NCBI GenBank assembly: GCA_964590225.1
Contig: CAZPWS010000001.1
Span: forward strand, 109,742 to 173,741
Source of the DNA: JAEUSG01 sp964590225
GTDB taxonomy: Bacteria > Fibrobacterota > OXYB2-FULL-49-7 > JAEUSG01
Length of the DNA stretch: 64,000 nt
Direction of reading: 5' to 3'
Shown: piece after piece, positions 17,031 through 26,198 of the stretch
Position numbering within the stretch: position 1 is the first letter of the stretch
Layout of the letters: each line of letters opens with the position of its first letter
Program-made: the position numbers and the translations under genes
Notes under the pieces: generated by a model
The model's input: the letters and a program-made list of their open reading frames with translations, nothing else
What the model was told of the DNA's origin: nothing
Database searches by the model: none

Positions 17031-20000
17031 TACATCACCCCATATACTTCAACCATAAGCACCGAACCCTCTCTCCGGAAAATTTGCCGGCTGATATCTT
17101 TATCTATTACGCTTCCTGTAATAACAGTTTTGCTGCCACTAGCAAACTGAACTATAATTTTAGCACTATCATGCCTCTTATATACTATTGGTGTTTGGCA
17201 AAAAGTAAACGCAAGCGATCCTTTTTCAAGAATAATCTCTTTCCACCCATCATTAAGACTTAAGTATCTGAAAGTGGCGCTTTCGTTGAGAAATTCGGTT
17301 GATTTTAGCAAGACAGGCTCAAAAGAGATAGTTCCACTTCGGACAAAAAGGCCAAATTCACCCCGCCGCGATAGTATCTCCTCTTTTACCTGTCCCGTCA
17401 TGCCTGGTTGCTTGGCTCCTCCGCTCTCAGGTGTATAGGAGTAGGGATCTGTTGGAAAGGCCCCCTGAACAAGAGGTGTCTTGCAAAAGCCAAGTCCTTG
17501 ACGGATATCGTAATAACTCTCACAAAATTCTGCAAATGTATCCTTCTCTCTGAACGCAATCGCAGTCTCCTGTACTGCCAACAAATATTTCGAAACCATA
17601 TGCCAGTATATTGAACCAAGCCCCTCATAGGCAAACATTACGCCCGACCTGCCTAAGAACTTCGAATGGTCGAATAATTCCTCGAAATATTTATTAATGC
17701 TCTGGCGTTCATTATCCACTAATTGGGTATAACGAGGATCAGTCGCAAGCATATCCAGTGCCTTGTTAAGATCAAAAGCATTGTGAAAATCCCCATTGAA
17801 GTGATAATTTCCGTTAATATCCCTATTGAATATCGAAAAATTTCCGTTGGCAAAAAGAGCGTTGACGAGTTTAGAATCTGCAAGTTTTTCTGCAGGCAGT
17901 GTATTTTTTTCAACAAATTTCTTAAGAATTTTATTTGGTGCAAGAATATAGCTATGCTGATCCTTTCGATAAAGACTGCTTGACCTCAATCCTTTAATAA
18001 CGCCCAGCGACTTAGTACTATCGAGTACTGCCGAGGATAGTACAGCCGCCTGACCTTCAAGCATTTCATCAAGATGCCCAATAGCTGCGCTCTCACTTCC
18101 AAACGAGATTGTATTATACGAGTGGAACATTCCGTCGTTTCGTCTGTTATTCTCGATGGTAGCGCGGCAGTAGGCAATAGACAATTCGACCAGCTTGCCG
18201 ATTTTATTTTTTCCAATATTTCCGAATTTATTGCTAAACCCACTATTGTAGATTCTTTCGCGGTAAAAAGAGACAATTTCTCCCATTTCGTCCATGAATT
18301 CTCGTCTGGTTTTAGCGCTGAATGGAGAACTTAAATTCGGGAAATATGCATCAAGCGTTTTGATAACACCATCAAACCAGACACAAACCTCATTCGAAAT
18401 CTCAAAGCAATCTAAAGAGTCTCCCTTTAACAATGTATCGCGAAAATAAATAAGCCACGCATGAAGCTGGCAAATTGTGACTACTGAAGCGCCTTTACCA
18501 ACAAGTGCATTATTCGCATCATTCCATTCAGGTTTCTGTGTGTTCATCCAGATGCCCCCATCTGGTACCAAATTAGAAAGCTTTGCTAATAAAAGAACTA
18601 TAAGCTTTTCCATCATGTTAACATGAAAAATATTCGTTTCGTCAACAGTTACTAAGGCGCCATCCGATCCTATCAAGGCAGATCTTTCAATAACAAAGCG
18701 ATCTGTGTCGTGATCATAATCGATCGTTTTATGATAATTTCTTACAATGTCATCATAGTTCCGTATCCTGTAAGGAACATTTGTATGAACAAATATTTTT
18801 TTATTAAGCATGCCCTGTAAAATATTGGGATGGAAAGAGCTGGAAATATCCATCAATCTGTGAAGATAGACTATCTGATGATCATTCCAGTATCCATATG
18901 TACGGGAAGTTTCCTCTTTAACATCGCGAATCCAGGCAGTTTTGCTCCGTGTCATCTGGTAAGGATTATAACCGTCGGCAGTAGTAGCATTAAGAAAGCG
19001 CATAATAATACTTTCAACAAATTCAGGGAACGACCAGGACAGTGCCTCCCAATTCTGAAACAGATCTCTCCAGTTACCTTCAAAATCAAGCCGCTTGGAG
19101 CCATCGCTGTTTTTTGTATTAATGGAAAAACTGTTCCACGGCCGGCTCGGGTCGCCGTGACGACGGCTGAATGTTATAGGCAAATACTCGCCACATATTC
19201 TCTGGAGGTCCGCCACATCAGATTCATTAACCAAGGATGCAAGTTCCCATACGGCCATTTTATCCGGTAATTTTGCAAAAAATGGTGAATTCTGTTCAAA
19301 TATTATTCTGTTTTTCTCGATAACAAACTTTATAAGGTCGGCCTTTTCAATGTCGTAGTGATCGGCAAATATCCCACCCCTCATAGTATTAAAAAGAACA
19401 TTCGCATAATGGTGTGCACATGTTGCCTTTTCGGCAGTATTCTGCAACGCATCCGCCTGCGCCATCATTGTTAGCAGGTCATTATTGCTCCTACTGATTT
19501 CCTTTAATAGCTCAGCATATTCATTGTCATAATTATCGAGAATGGCCTGTTTCCTTGCAACAATAGCCGAAGCATCCTGACATACATCTGCAACAATACT
19601 CCACTCTATTTTATCGTGCGGCGCAACAGCAATAGTTCCGTTAACAAGATACGCCCCAGCCCTCCCCCTTGTGTAAGATTCTCCTTCTATATCTCTCCCT
19701 TCAAGAAAGCTATCAATCTGTCTATCTGAAATGAGATATTTAAGGCTGTTCCTGTTTTTCAAGCCTACCTGATAGGCTATGGAGGCTTTTAACGCCTCGC
19801 GCGGCTCATCACTCTTGCTGCCGGGGCTTGCCGACATCGAATAAATTGCAAGTCCACTTTGGGTATCAAGTTCACAAACCTTGTGTGCGTCCACAACAGG
19901 TGCGGAATGGCCTGGACCGGAACCGAATGGAAGCAAATTTCTCAATCCATCAACAAAATCAATATTCTGTCCGCGGGCAGACAAGTTCTCGATCTGGATA

Positions 20001-20470
20001 GTCTTGACAAACCCATACAAATCACTGGTGCGCCAGTAATACCTGTATAAGAGTTCAACATCTCTATTTATCTCCTCAAAAATCAGCTTGTCTCCGGTTA
20101 CATTTTTATAAATATTCCGTGTAATTGCATAAACCCTCGGGGCATTGATATCGAACGGTATCCAGAGCGCGGCCGATGAACCATTTTTAACACGCATTGC
20201 TGCGAAAGGGCCGTTTTTACCTGCGTTAGCTGCAATTTCGTCGTCGCCAATATATGGAAATAACGAAAATTGAGGATTAATCCTTCCTGCCGTCATTCCA
20301 CCAGTACTCGAAACAAAGAGCCATTGGTTTGACGAAGTTACGACATTCATAAAAAATGGAGAAACCGCATCACAGTTTTGTATGCGATAAAACGCCTCTC
20401 CACCAATTTCCACGAATGACCCATTAATTGCAGAATCTCTCTTTTGTATTAAACCCATTCCATAATTCAT
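17030..20470 (-). CDS. Large GH94-like (cellobiose phosphorylase-related) (alpha/alpha)6 protein of unknown activity
   Basis: I place the start at 20470 (1146 residues). AAAGGGG lies nine bases upstream, and the N-terminus MNYGMGLIQKR followed by GEAFYRIQNCDA suits the family. An in-frame ATG at 20527 adds 19 residues but is less well spaced. Residues about 30-330 are beta-rich, like the N-terminal beta-sandwich of glycoside phosphorylases. Then come a helical linker and a long alpha-helical barrel with EGNWRDLFQNWEALSWSF, YNPYQMTRSKTAWI, YGYWNDHQIVYLHRLM and PEWNDANNALVGKG; the last resembles the GDWNDG region of GH94. There is no signal peptide, so it is probably cytoplasmic. Pairing with a secreted lyase suggests processing of imported oligosaccharides. 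The family placement is from memory of similar proteins and the activity is not known. Confidence 0.7.
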   Translation of the reverse strand: MNYGMGLIQKRDSAINGSFVEIGGEAFYRIQNCDAVSPFFMNVVTSSNQWLFVSSTGGMTAGRINPQFSLFPYIGDDEIAANAGKNGPFAAMRVKNGSSAALWIPFDINAPRVYAITRNIYKNVTGDKLIFEEINRDVELLYRYYWRTSDLYGFVKTIQIENLSARGQNIDFVDGLRNLLPFGSGPGHSAPVVDAHKVCELDTQSGLAIYSMSASPGSKSDEPREALKASIAYQVGLKNRNSLKYLISDRQIDSFLEGRDIEGESYTRGRAGAYLVNGTIAVAPHDKIEWSIVADVCQDASAIVARKQAILDNYDNEYAELLKEISRSNNDLLTMMAQADALQNTAEKATCAHHYANVLFNTMRGGIFADHYDIEKADLIKFVIEKNRIIFEQNSPFFAKLPDKMAVWELASLVNESDVADLQRICGEYLPITFSRRHGDPSRPWNSFSINTKNSDGSKRLDFEGNWRDLFQNWEALSWSFPEFVESIIMRFLNATTADGYNPYQMTRSKTAWIRDVKEETSRTYGYWNDHQIVYLHRLMDISSSFHPNILQGMLNKKIFVHTNVPYRIRNYDDIVRNYHKTIDYDHDTDRFVIERSALIGSDGALVTVDETNIFHVNMMEKLIVLLLAKLSNLVPDGGIWMNTQKPEWNDANNALVGKGASVVTICQLHAWLIYFRDTLLKGDSLDCFEISNEVCVWFDGVIKTLDAYFPNLSSPFSAKTRREFMDEMGEIVSFYRERIYNSGFSNKFGNIGKNKIGKLVELSIAYCRATIENNRRNDGMFHSYNTISFGSESAAIGHLDEMLEGQAAVLSSAVLDSTKSLGVIKGLRSSSLYRKDQHSYILAPNKILKKFVEKNTLPAEKLADSKLVNALFANGNFSIFNRDINGNYHFNGDFHNAFDLNKALDMLATDPRYTQLVDNERQSINKYFEELFDHSKFLGRSGVMFAYEGLGSIYWHMVSKYLLAVQETAIAFREKDTFAEFCESYYDIRQGLGFCKTPLVQGAFPTDPYSYTPESGGAKQPGMTGQVKEEILSRRGEFGLFVRSGTISFEPVLLKSTEFLNESATFRYLSLNDGWKEIILEKGSLAFTFCQTPIVYKRHDSAKIIVQFASGSKTVITGSVIDKDISRQIFRREGSVLMVEVYGVM

Positions 20471-20562
20471 TGCAATAAACCCCTTTATTTTTTTTAGAAA
20501 GATAATTTCTTCAGAAACCTCAATCATTTATATTTTAGCCCCTTTAAATTATGGAGTTACAA

Positions 20563-21636
20563 ATGAGCAAAATCTTTAATTTCAATCCGGGTCCATCTGT
20601 CCTTCCAAAAGAGGTTTATGAAAAAGCGGCTCAAGCAGTCGTAAACTACAATAACATCGGTTTATCAATACTTGAACTTGGCCACCGCGGAAAGGATTTT
20701 CAAGCCGTAATGGATAGCGCTATGGCCGATCTAAGAGAGCTCATGAACATACCCGAGGAGTACGCAATTCTCTTTCTTGGTGGCGGCGCGTCACTCCAAT
20801 TCAGCATGGTTCCAATGAATCTACTACCCGAAGGTTACACAGCCGACTACACCGATACCGGCACATGGGCAGCAAAAGCTCTCAAAGAGGCCAAGCTATA
20901 TGGCAATGTCAATATTGCCTGCTCTTCCAAAGAAACTACATACAACTACATTCCTAAAAACTTGAAGTTAACCACGGCATCAAAATATCTGCACATAACT
21001 TCCAATAACACCATTTATGGTACGCAGTGGAAAGAATTTCCAAAGTACGATGGTCTCCTTGTCGCCGATATGTCTTCTGATATCCTATCTCGACCAGTAG
21101 ATGTAAGCAAATTCGGCCTGATATATGCCGGTGCCCAAAAAAACATGGGGCCAGCCGGTGTAGTTGTAGTTATTGTACGGAAAGATCTTGTTGGTAAATC
21201 AAATCGAAAACTCCCAGCAATGCTCGATTACGAACAACATATCAAGGAAGGTTCTATGCTCAACACTCCACCAGTATTCCCTGTCTATGTTGTTAGCGAA
21301 GTATTAAAGTGGCTAAAAAAACTTGGTGGTGTTAGCGCCATACAAACAATCAACGAAAGAAAAGCCTCCAAGCTGTACAAAGCCATAGATGACAGCAAAA
21401 TGTTCAAAGGCACAGTAGCCAAAGAGGATCGCTCTCTGATGAATGTCTGTTTTGTGATTGGCGACGAAGTTAAAGAAAAGAAATTCCTCGACGATGCCAA
21501 AAAGAGCGGCCTTGTTAACCTTGCAGGACATCGGAGTGTTGGCGGATTCCGCGCCTCCATTTACAACGCAATGCCAGAAGAGGGTGTTGATGCGTTAATT
21601 TCTTTCATGAAGGATTTTGAAGCGAAAAACAGTTAA
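20563..21636 (+). CDS. serC: Phosphoserine aminotransferase
   Basis: A PLP-dependent class V aminotransferase of 357 residues from the ATG at 20563, which has GGAG six bases upstream. An in-frame ATG at 20551 would add four residues and overlap the SD. It converts 3-phosphohydroxypyruvate plus glutamate to phosphoserine in serine (and possibly pyridoxine) synthesis. Family signatures are FNPGPSVLPKEVYE, LFLGGGASLQFSMVPMNLL, TDTGTWAAKALKEA, VADMSSDILSRPVDV and GLIYAGAQKNMGPAG, the last with the PLP lysine. GHRSVGGFRASIYNAMP near the end contacts the substrate phosphate. The length is typical. It diverges from the GH94-like gene. Confidence 0.96.
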   Translation: MSKIFNFNPGPSVLPKEVYEKAAQAVVNYNNIGLSILELGHRGKDFQAVMDSAMADLRELMNIPEEYAILFLGGGASLQFSMVPMNLLPEGYTADYTDTGTWAAKALKEAKLYGNVNIACSSKETTYNYIPKNLKLTTASKYLHITSNNTIYGTQWKEFPKYDGLLVADMSSDILSRPVDVSKFGLIYAGAQKNMGPAGVVVVIVRKDLVGKSNRKLPAMLDYEQHIKEGSMLNTPPVFPVYVVSEVLKWLKKLGGVSAIQTINERKASKLYKAIDDSKMFKGTVAKEDRSLMNVCFVIGDEVKEKKFLDDAKKSGLVNLAGHRSVGGFRASIYNAMPEEGVDALISFMKDFEAKNS

Positions 21637-21676
21637 ATACTTTCTGTATTTGGAAAAATATGGTGTTTGTTTCATG

Positions 21677-21705
21677 TTTTCATTATATATATTTATCCTT
21701 ATAAT
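21677..21705 (+). promoter_or_regulatory. Promoter of the CBM9-like secreted protein gene
   Basis: A perfect TATAAT at 21700-21705 has TTTTCA at 21677-21682 with a 17-base spacer. The start would be about 30 bases before the ATG at 21743, whose leader holds a near-perfect SD, AAGGAGGA (21728-21735). Confidence 0.55.
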
Positions 21706-21742
21706 TTATCCCTGAAATAACCCATAAAAGGAGGAAGAAAAA

Positions 21743-22705
21743 ATGAAGAAAGTTTTGGTATCCTTAGCATTACTCGCCACTGTGCTTGTTGCAGCACCAT
21801 CGGAATATGATATTAAGCAGCTACATGGTTTTGTTCCCGTCGTCGATGGCAACATAAGCGAATGGGACGATTCACTTTTTATCGACTCACTCCGCTCTGA
21901 AGACAACATCTTTGCAAAAACAGCTTCCTTGCCAACCTGGACGCCAGCACAGTTCCAATATGAACTATATCTCGGTTTCACACCAGGTTCTACTGGTTTT
22001 GTTTACGGTGCTATAAAGGTAACATGTGACCCAGACTATATATCAACAGGGACAAATGCATGGGCAATGGATAATGTAAAAATTAATCCAGGCGGACAGG
22101 CACAAGGACTCTACATCAAACCAAATGGTACTGCTACACTTAACCAGTATTGCCCATATACACTCAACACAGACCTATTCGTAGCTGCACTTGTAAATGG
22201 AAATGCCGAGGCCTCTTTACCAACTTACGAATTTGCAATACGCAACGATAAACTCGATCCTCTTGGCTTCGGTTCATTTCAAATGAGTTTTGGCAGTGAA
22301 GAAGCTAAAACGGGAAGCTTCATGTACTGTGCTGTTGGTGCAGAATACACAGGCTCAAAGCAGGACTTTGTCAGCAACCCTTGGGACCAATCTTTTTACT
22401 ATCCTACTTTTAATATGCTTACAACCGCAATTGAAACAGCAATAAACGCACACCTCTCTGCTACTTCTGCCCTATCGGCAAGCCCAAATCCCTTTCTGCC
22501 TACAACATCTATCAGCTACTCAGCTAAGGAGGACGGTGTTTTGTCAGTTTTTAACGCAGCAGGCAAGCTCGTTATGAAAAGCAGCGTCAAAGCAGGTCGA
22601 GGGAGCATCGAGTTCAATGCAGCAAAACTCCCAGCCGGCGTTTATGTCGCTAAACTTCTTGCAGGCAAGCAGGTAGAAGGAACCAGACTCTTCCTAACAA
22701 GGTAA
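21743..22705 (+). CDS. Secreted CBM9/DOMON-like protein with type IX sorting domain
   Basis: A 320-residue exported protein. The signal peptide is KKVLVSLALLATVLVAAPSE (residues 2-21). Residues about 25-230 resemble the family 9 carbohydrate-binding/DOMON fold, opening with VPVVDGNISEWDDSLF, a common start of such domains. The last about 75 residues (SASPNPFLPTTSISYSA, VFNAAGKLVMKSS, LPAGVYVAKLL, ending FLTR) are a Por-secretion/type IX C-terminal sorting module. A very strong SD and a consensus promoter suggest high expression. It may be an abundant surface carbohydrate-binding protein. It has no catalytic motif that I can see. Confidence 0.75.
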   Translation: MKKVLVSLALLATVLVAAPSEYDIKQLHGFVPVVDGNISEWDDSLFIDSLRSEDNIFAKTASLPTWTPAQFQYELYLGFTPGSTGFVYGAIKVTCDPDYISTGTNAWAMDNVKINPGGQAQGLYIKPNGTATLNQYCPYTLNTDLFVAALVNGNAEASLPTYEFAIRNDKLDPLGFGSFQMSFGSEEAKTGSFMYCAVGAEYTGSKQDFVSNPWDQSFYYPTFNMLTTAIETAINAHLSATSALSASPNPFLPTTSISYSAKEDGVLSVFNAAGKLVMKSSVKAGRGSIEFNAAKLPAGVYVAKLLAGKQVEGTRLFLTR

Positions 22706-22709
22706 AAAA

Positions 22710-24752
22710 ATGGCCAACTCAAATTTTACGGCAATATTTGGCCGGACATCCCTCCAAAGGGGTGTCCGGTTTTTATTTGTGGCACTATTGACTTATGCTA
22801 TTACAATCACAGCAGAGCAGGGCTCATTGTTATTACTAAACAACCACGGCACATGGAAAGAGGGAGATTTAATACTCTACAACATGGAGAACGGCGAAAC
22901 AGATACCCTGTTCAAAGGGAAAGCATACGGCCCCTGTTTTTCCCCTGATGGTAAAAAGGTTGCTTTTACAATTAGTGGTAAGCGCCCTATACAGATTATC
23001 AACCTTGCCACCATGATTCGCGATTCTATTCTTCCGGCAATAGACCATACAAACCTTACATGGTGTACAGATAGTTGTATCTATTGGGGCAGACATCGTG
23101 AATTATATAAGGTGCATTACATAACAGGTAATGTTAGCTCCGTTTACACTGTTCGTATGACCTACTCCCCTATTTCAGCCGACACACAGATTGCCGGTCT
23201 TTTTACAGGTAATTCTTCGCTAAACGGCAAGCGAGGTGGCTATGTAATGTGGAGCGATCAGATTGGCAACAGATCAATAGGCTTCGACTATCAAGAGCCA
23301 AGTGAAGTTGCAATAAATGATGGGGCAAATACCAGAACTTCGTGTCAGGCATCAATATCCGCCGATGGTCAATTTGTTGCGACAGCCAACTATAACCATA
23401 CACGCATAATGATCAAGCCATATAACGACAATTCTGTTATGGCATATTCTCTTTATGCGCCAAATGTATGGGTCATAAAATTTTCTCACGACATCAGCGA
23501 TAAGTACATTTTTCGCAATAGTGGCGATTCAACAACCCTGCTTCACTCGCTCACAACAGACACCTCTATTAAGCCTGTTGTGCTGTTTAAGGGAGTTTGT
23601 GCATATGGTTACGATTCAAGAGGATGGGTAAAGGACTTTATAGCAACAGCAGACTCCGCAGTAACCCTCGACAGATTCACAATAGCGCCTAAAAACTCCA
23701 TTATAGAACCTTCTCAATCTGTAACATTCTCCTACACAAGTGCCGATCAATGGCGTTCTCCACTTTCTACCACAGTGGCATGGGCAGTTAGTGGTGGAGG
23801 TACAATAAGCCAAAGCGGTGTATTTACAAGCGACGGCACTATCGGTGAATTTACAGTTACTGCAACCCCGTCCATAGCTCCAGCAGTTACCGCTACTGCA
23901 AAAATATTTGTTGAACGGAAAAACCTTGCGTTTGGAAAGAGGGCAACTTATTCTTCGATAATCTACTACCCCGGACAATGGAATTCGTCCGGTGTTGTCA
24001 ATGGGATATCACAAACACCACTAGGTGAAGTTCCCGAGGGCGGATGGTCTAGTGCATGCAATCAAATTGCTGATTCCACAGAATGGGTTGAAGTGGATTT
24101 GTCCAGCAATCAGCTATTCAACAAAATCATGATATACCCAAGTAACTATATGTCTGCCTCATATGCAGCAATCACTGCAACAAATAAAGCCTATTTTTTT
24201 CCGGTTGATTTCGTTATACAAACCATTACTGCGGCTGGAGATACCGACACCATTGTATCAGAAACAAATTTTACAGCCCCCGATTACGGAGTTCCAGTCG
24301 AATACACCTTCGCACAAAAAAACGCCCGCTATATCAGGGTTACCGCTTCTATGCTTGGAAAATCTTCTGAAAAAAATTGTTACAGATGCCAATTTTCGGA
24401 GATAAAAATTCTTAATGATTCCTCTGCTGTCATAGCGAACGAATCAAGTATCGGAATCGCCCCCGATAATCTCTCTATCATAATTTCACCCAATCCACTG
24501 CAAGGTGCAAATGGGATTACGCTACAGTTAACCAATAGTTTAGCCAATGGTTTAGTTAGTGAAAAGTTAACTGTATCTTTTTACAATTTGCAGGGACAAC
24601 TGATTGAGACACTGTATAATGGTCTTGTGAACAGATCGAGACATTCTGTAAACTTAGCGGTAAATCCAAGAACCAAATTATCAAGAGGAATCTATATTTG
24701 CCGTGTGCAATCAAAACAGATCGATAAAAAAGTTCGCTTTATAATTTTATAG
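22710..24752 (+). CDS. Secreted beta-propeller / discoidin-domain protein with type IX sorting domain
   Basis: A 680-residue exported protein. The ATG at 22710 has AAGG seven bases upstream and gives a signal peptide with a long n-region (hydrophobic FLFVALLTYAITITA, about 22-36). Residues about 40-305 hold TolB/WD-like propeller blades (CFSPDGKKVAFTISG, SISADGQFVATANY). Residues about 310-400 look like a bacterial Ig-like domain. Residues about 405-575 look like an F5/8 type C (discoidin) carbohydrate-binding domain (NLAFGKRATYSS, WVEVDLSSNQLFNKIMIYP). The end (SPNPLQGANGITLQL, SRGIYICRVQ) is a type IX sorting module. A strong terminator hairpin lies within codons 11-23. A later GTG at 22779 would escape it but gives a poor signal peptide. 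Confidence 0.75.
   Translation: MANSNFTAIFGRTSLQRGVRFLFVALLTYAITITAEQGSLLLLNNHGTWKEGDLILYNMENGETDTLFKGKAYGPCFSPDGKKVAFTISGKRPIQIINLATMIRDSILPAIDHTNLTWCTDSCIYWGRHRELYKVHYITGNVSSVYTVRMTYSPISADTQIAGLFTGNSSLNGKRGGYVMWSDQIGNRSIGFDYQEPSEVAINDGANTRTSCQASISADGQFVATANYNHTRIMIKPYNDNSVMAYSLYAPNVWVIKFSHDISDKYIFRNSGDSTTLLHSLTTDTSIKPVVLFKGVCAYGYDSRGWVKDFIATADSAVTLDRFTIAPKNSIIEPSQSVTFSYTSADQWRSPLSTTVAWAVSGGGTISQSGVFTSDGTIGEFTVTATPSIAPAVTATAKIFVERKNLAFGKRATYSSIIYYPGQWNSSGVVNGISQTPLGEVPEGGWSSACNQIADSTEWVEVDLSSNQLFNKIMIYPSNYMSASYAAITATNKAYFFPVDFVIQTITAAGDTDTIVSETNFTAPDYGVPVEYTFAQKNARYIRVTASMLGKSSEKNCYRCQFSEIKILNDSSAVIANESSIGIAPDNLSIIISPNPLQGANGITLQLTNSLANGLVSEKLTVSFYNLQGQLIETLYNGLVNRSRHSVNLAVNPRTKLSRGIYICRVQSKQIDKKVRFIIL
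22742..22778 (+). terminator. Rho-independent terminator inside the first codons of the next gene
   Basis: The arms CCGGACATCCCT (22742-22753) and AGGGGTGTCCGG (22758-22769) pair over 12 bp with a single G-U, around a CCAA loop. TTTTTATTT follows at 22770-22778. It lies 37 bases after the CBM9-like gene stop but inside the reading frame that starts at 22710. Confidence 0.8.
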
Positions 24753-24763
24753 GCGCTCTTTTT

Positions 24764-25717
24764 ATGATTCTAATTGATGAAAACAGGCCACAGTGGAAAG
24801 GTAATTTTCACGCGCATACTACGCTTTCTGATGGCACAGAAACTCCAGAAAGGGTTGTATCGATATACAAAGAGAATGGCTATAACTTCCTTGCAATAAG
24901 CGACCATGAACGCTTTTTTGATTCCGATGAGTTTGATACAGACAATTTCAAACTGCTTGGTGCAATTGAGTGTGCAATAAAGCCAAACCCAAGTGGTAAA
25001 TGGGCGCTTGGCAAGAACCACTTATCAATCCACCTTCACGGCATACACGACTACACTGTTGACACAAAAATAAATGAGCTAAAGCATGGAGAAGTGCTTC
25101 AACAGCAAATTGATGAAGGAATCGATTCATGGCAGCGACAGATTGATTTTATGCACGATAAAAATTTAATTGTTTTTCTAAATCACCCTAATTGGTCAAG
25201 GATCAGGCCGGAAAATATGACTTCATTAACAGGCTATATAGCCACAGAAGTATATAACCACGGTTGCGCAGTGGCAGAATGCACCGGCTTTAGCGAGTTT
25301 GAGTGGGACTATTGCACAAGAAACGGCAAAATGGTATTCGGGATTGCAACTGATGATACCCATTTTTACTCAGGGAACACTAATCAGGCATGTGGCGGTT
25401 TTACTATGGTTCAGTGTAACAAACTCGATAAAAAAGAGCTGTGCATGGCAATCAAGTGTGGCAGCATGTATGCTTCGGCAGGACCGCTAATTCACGACAT
25501 GCGTATTATAAACGGGCAACTGCAAATGAAATTCACTCCGGCTCAGTATGTAAACATTATTACAAATGATGGCTATGCACCTGTTCAGCGCAATATAAAT
25601 GGAAACGCTATTGAATCAATAAAGTGGGATATCGATTCAAAACAGAAAAGTTTTAGAGTCGAAATTGTTGCGCCTGATGGAAAAAAAGCATGGAGTCAGC
25701 CTGTATTAATTCCGTAG
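24764..25717 (+). CDS. PHP-domain metal-dependent phosphoesterase-like protein
   Basis: A 317-residue protein of the polymerase-and-histidinol-phosphatase superfamily. The first metal motif is GNFHAHTTLSDGTETPERV (about 14-32), the second AISDHERFF (about 47-55). Later metal-ligand candidates are HLSIHLHGIHDY, FLNHPNWSR and GIATDDTHFYSG, the last with the Asp-x-His expected near the domain end. The last about 80 residues are beta-rich and may be a small accessory domain. No signal peptide is seen, so it is probably cytoplasmic. Members cleave phosphoesters of varied substrates and the substrate here is unknown. It follows the propeller gene by 11 bases and may be co-transcribed. Confidence 0.8.
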   Translation: MILIDENRPQWKGNFHAHTTLSDGTETPERVVSIYKENGYNFLAISDHERFFDSDEFDTDNFKLLGAIECAIKPNPSGKWALGKNHLSIHLHGIHDYTVDTKINELKHGEVLQQQIDEGIDSWQRQIDFMHDKNLIVFLNHPNWSRIRPENMTSLTGYIATEVYNHGCAVAECTGFSEFEWDYCTRNGKMVFGIATDDTHFYSGNTNQACGGFTMVQCNKLDKKELCMAIKCGSMYASAGPLIHDMRIINGQLQMKFTPAQYVNIITNDGYAPVQRNINGNAIESIKWDIDSKQKSFRVEIVAPDGKKAWSQPVLIP

Positions 25718-25721
25718 GTGC

Positions 25722-26198
25722 CTAATCAATCTTTTCGTATCGCATTGTGGGCACAGTAAAACCGCAAATCCTACCATATATATCATATATCCCCGGAGAA
25801 AATCGCTGTCCATTTTTTGATAATATACAGCGATCCATATAAACTACGGTGTCGGATGGTTCAAGCCTCTTTTTAATAACCACTTCAGGACCATTTGGTA
25901 AAAAAGTGGGGGATGCCCACAATGGAAGCATAGACTTTTCATTATATAATTCGATAAGTGTTCTTCTATCGCTGGAGTCGATAACAATGGCCTCCGGTGC
26001 AACATGGGTAAGAAAAAGCGTAATATCAAGCGCTCTATTAATTTCATTTCCGATAGTATCTGACTGCTCAATGAAGCGCATCCATACCCGAATAGCGCCA
26101 TATTCCTGCACAGAACCGGTATAATAAGCTGAATTCACCGGATTTTCACACGATGGAATTAGTATAAGGTAACAGATTAAAACGGCGGCTTTATTCAT
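25722..26198 (-). CDS. Small lipoprotein, last gene of the ABC/GT2 operon
   Basis: A 158-residue protein with a lipoprotein-type signal (AAVLICYLILIPSCENP, likely lipidated Cys16). The mature part is small and beta-rich with no family I recognise. Its ATG overlaps the TGA of the upstream barrel gene by one base (TGATG), so it is translationally coupled and probably works with that gene at the outer membrane. It ends five bases from the convergent PHP gene. Confidence 0.75.
   Translation of the reverse strand: MNKAAVLICYLILIPSCENPVNSAYYTGSVQEYGAIRVWMRFIEQSDTIGNEINRALDITLFLTHVAPEAIVIDSSDRRTLIELYNEKSMLPLWASPTFLPNGPEVVIKKRLEPSDTVVYMDRCILSKNGQRFSPGIYDIYGRICGFTVPTMRYEKID

Noticed and set aside
18830..19270. 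A 146-codon plus-strand frame within the GH94-like gene
   Set aside because: It is antisense to a well-supported long gene and the translation looks like no known protein.
20471..20527. Longer start for the GH94-like gene
   Set aside because: SD spacing is worse, and the extra 19 residues are hydrophobic and charged without family support.
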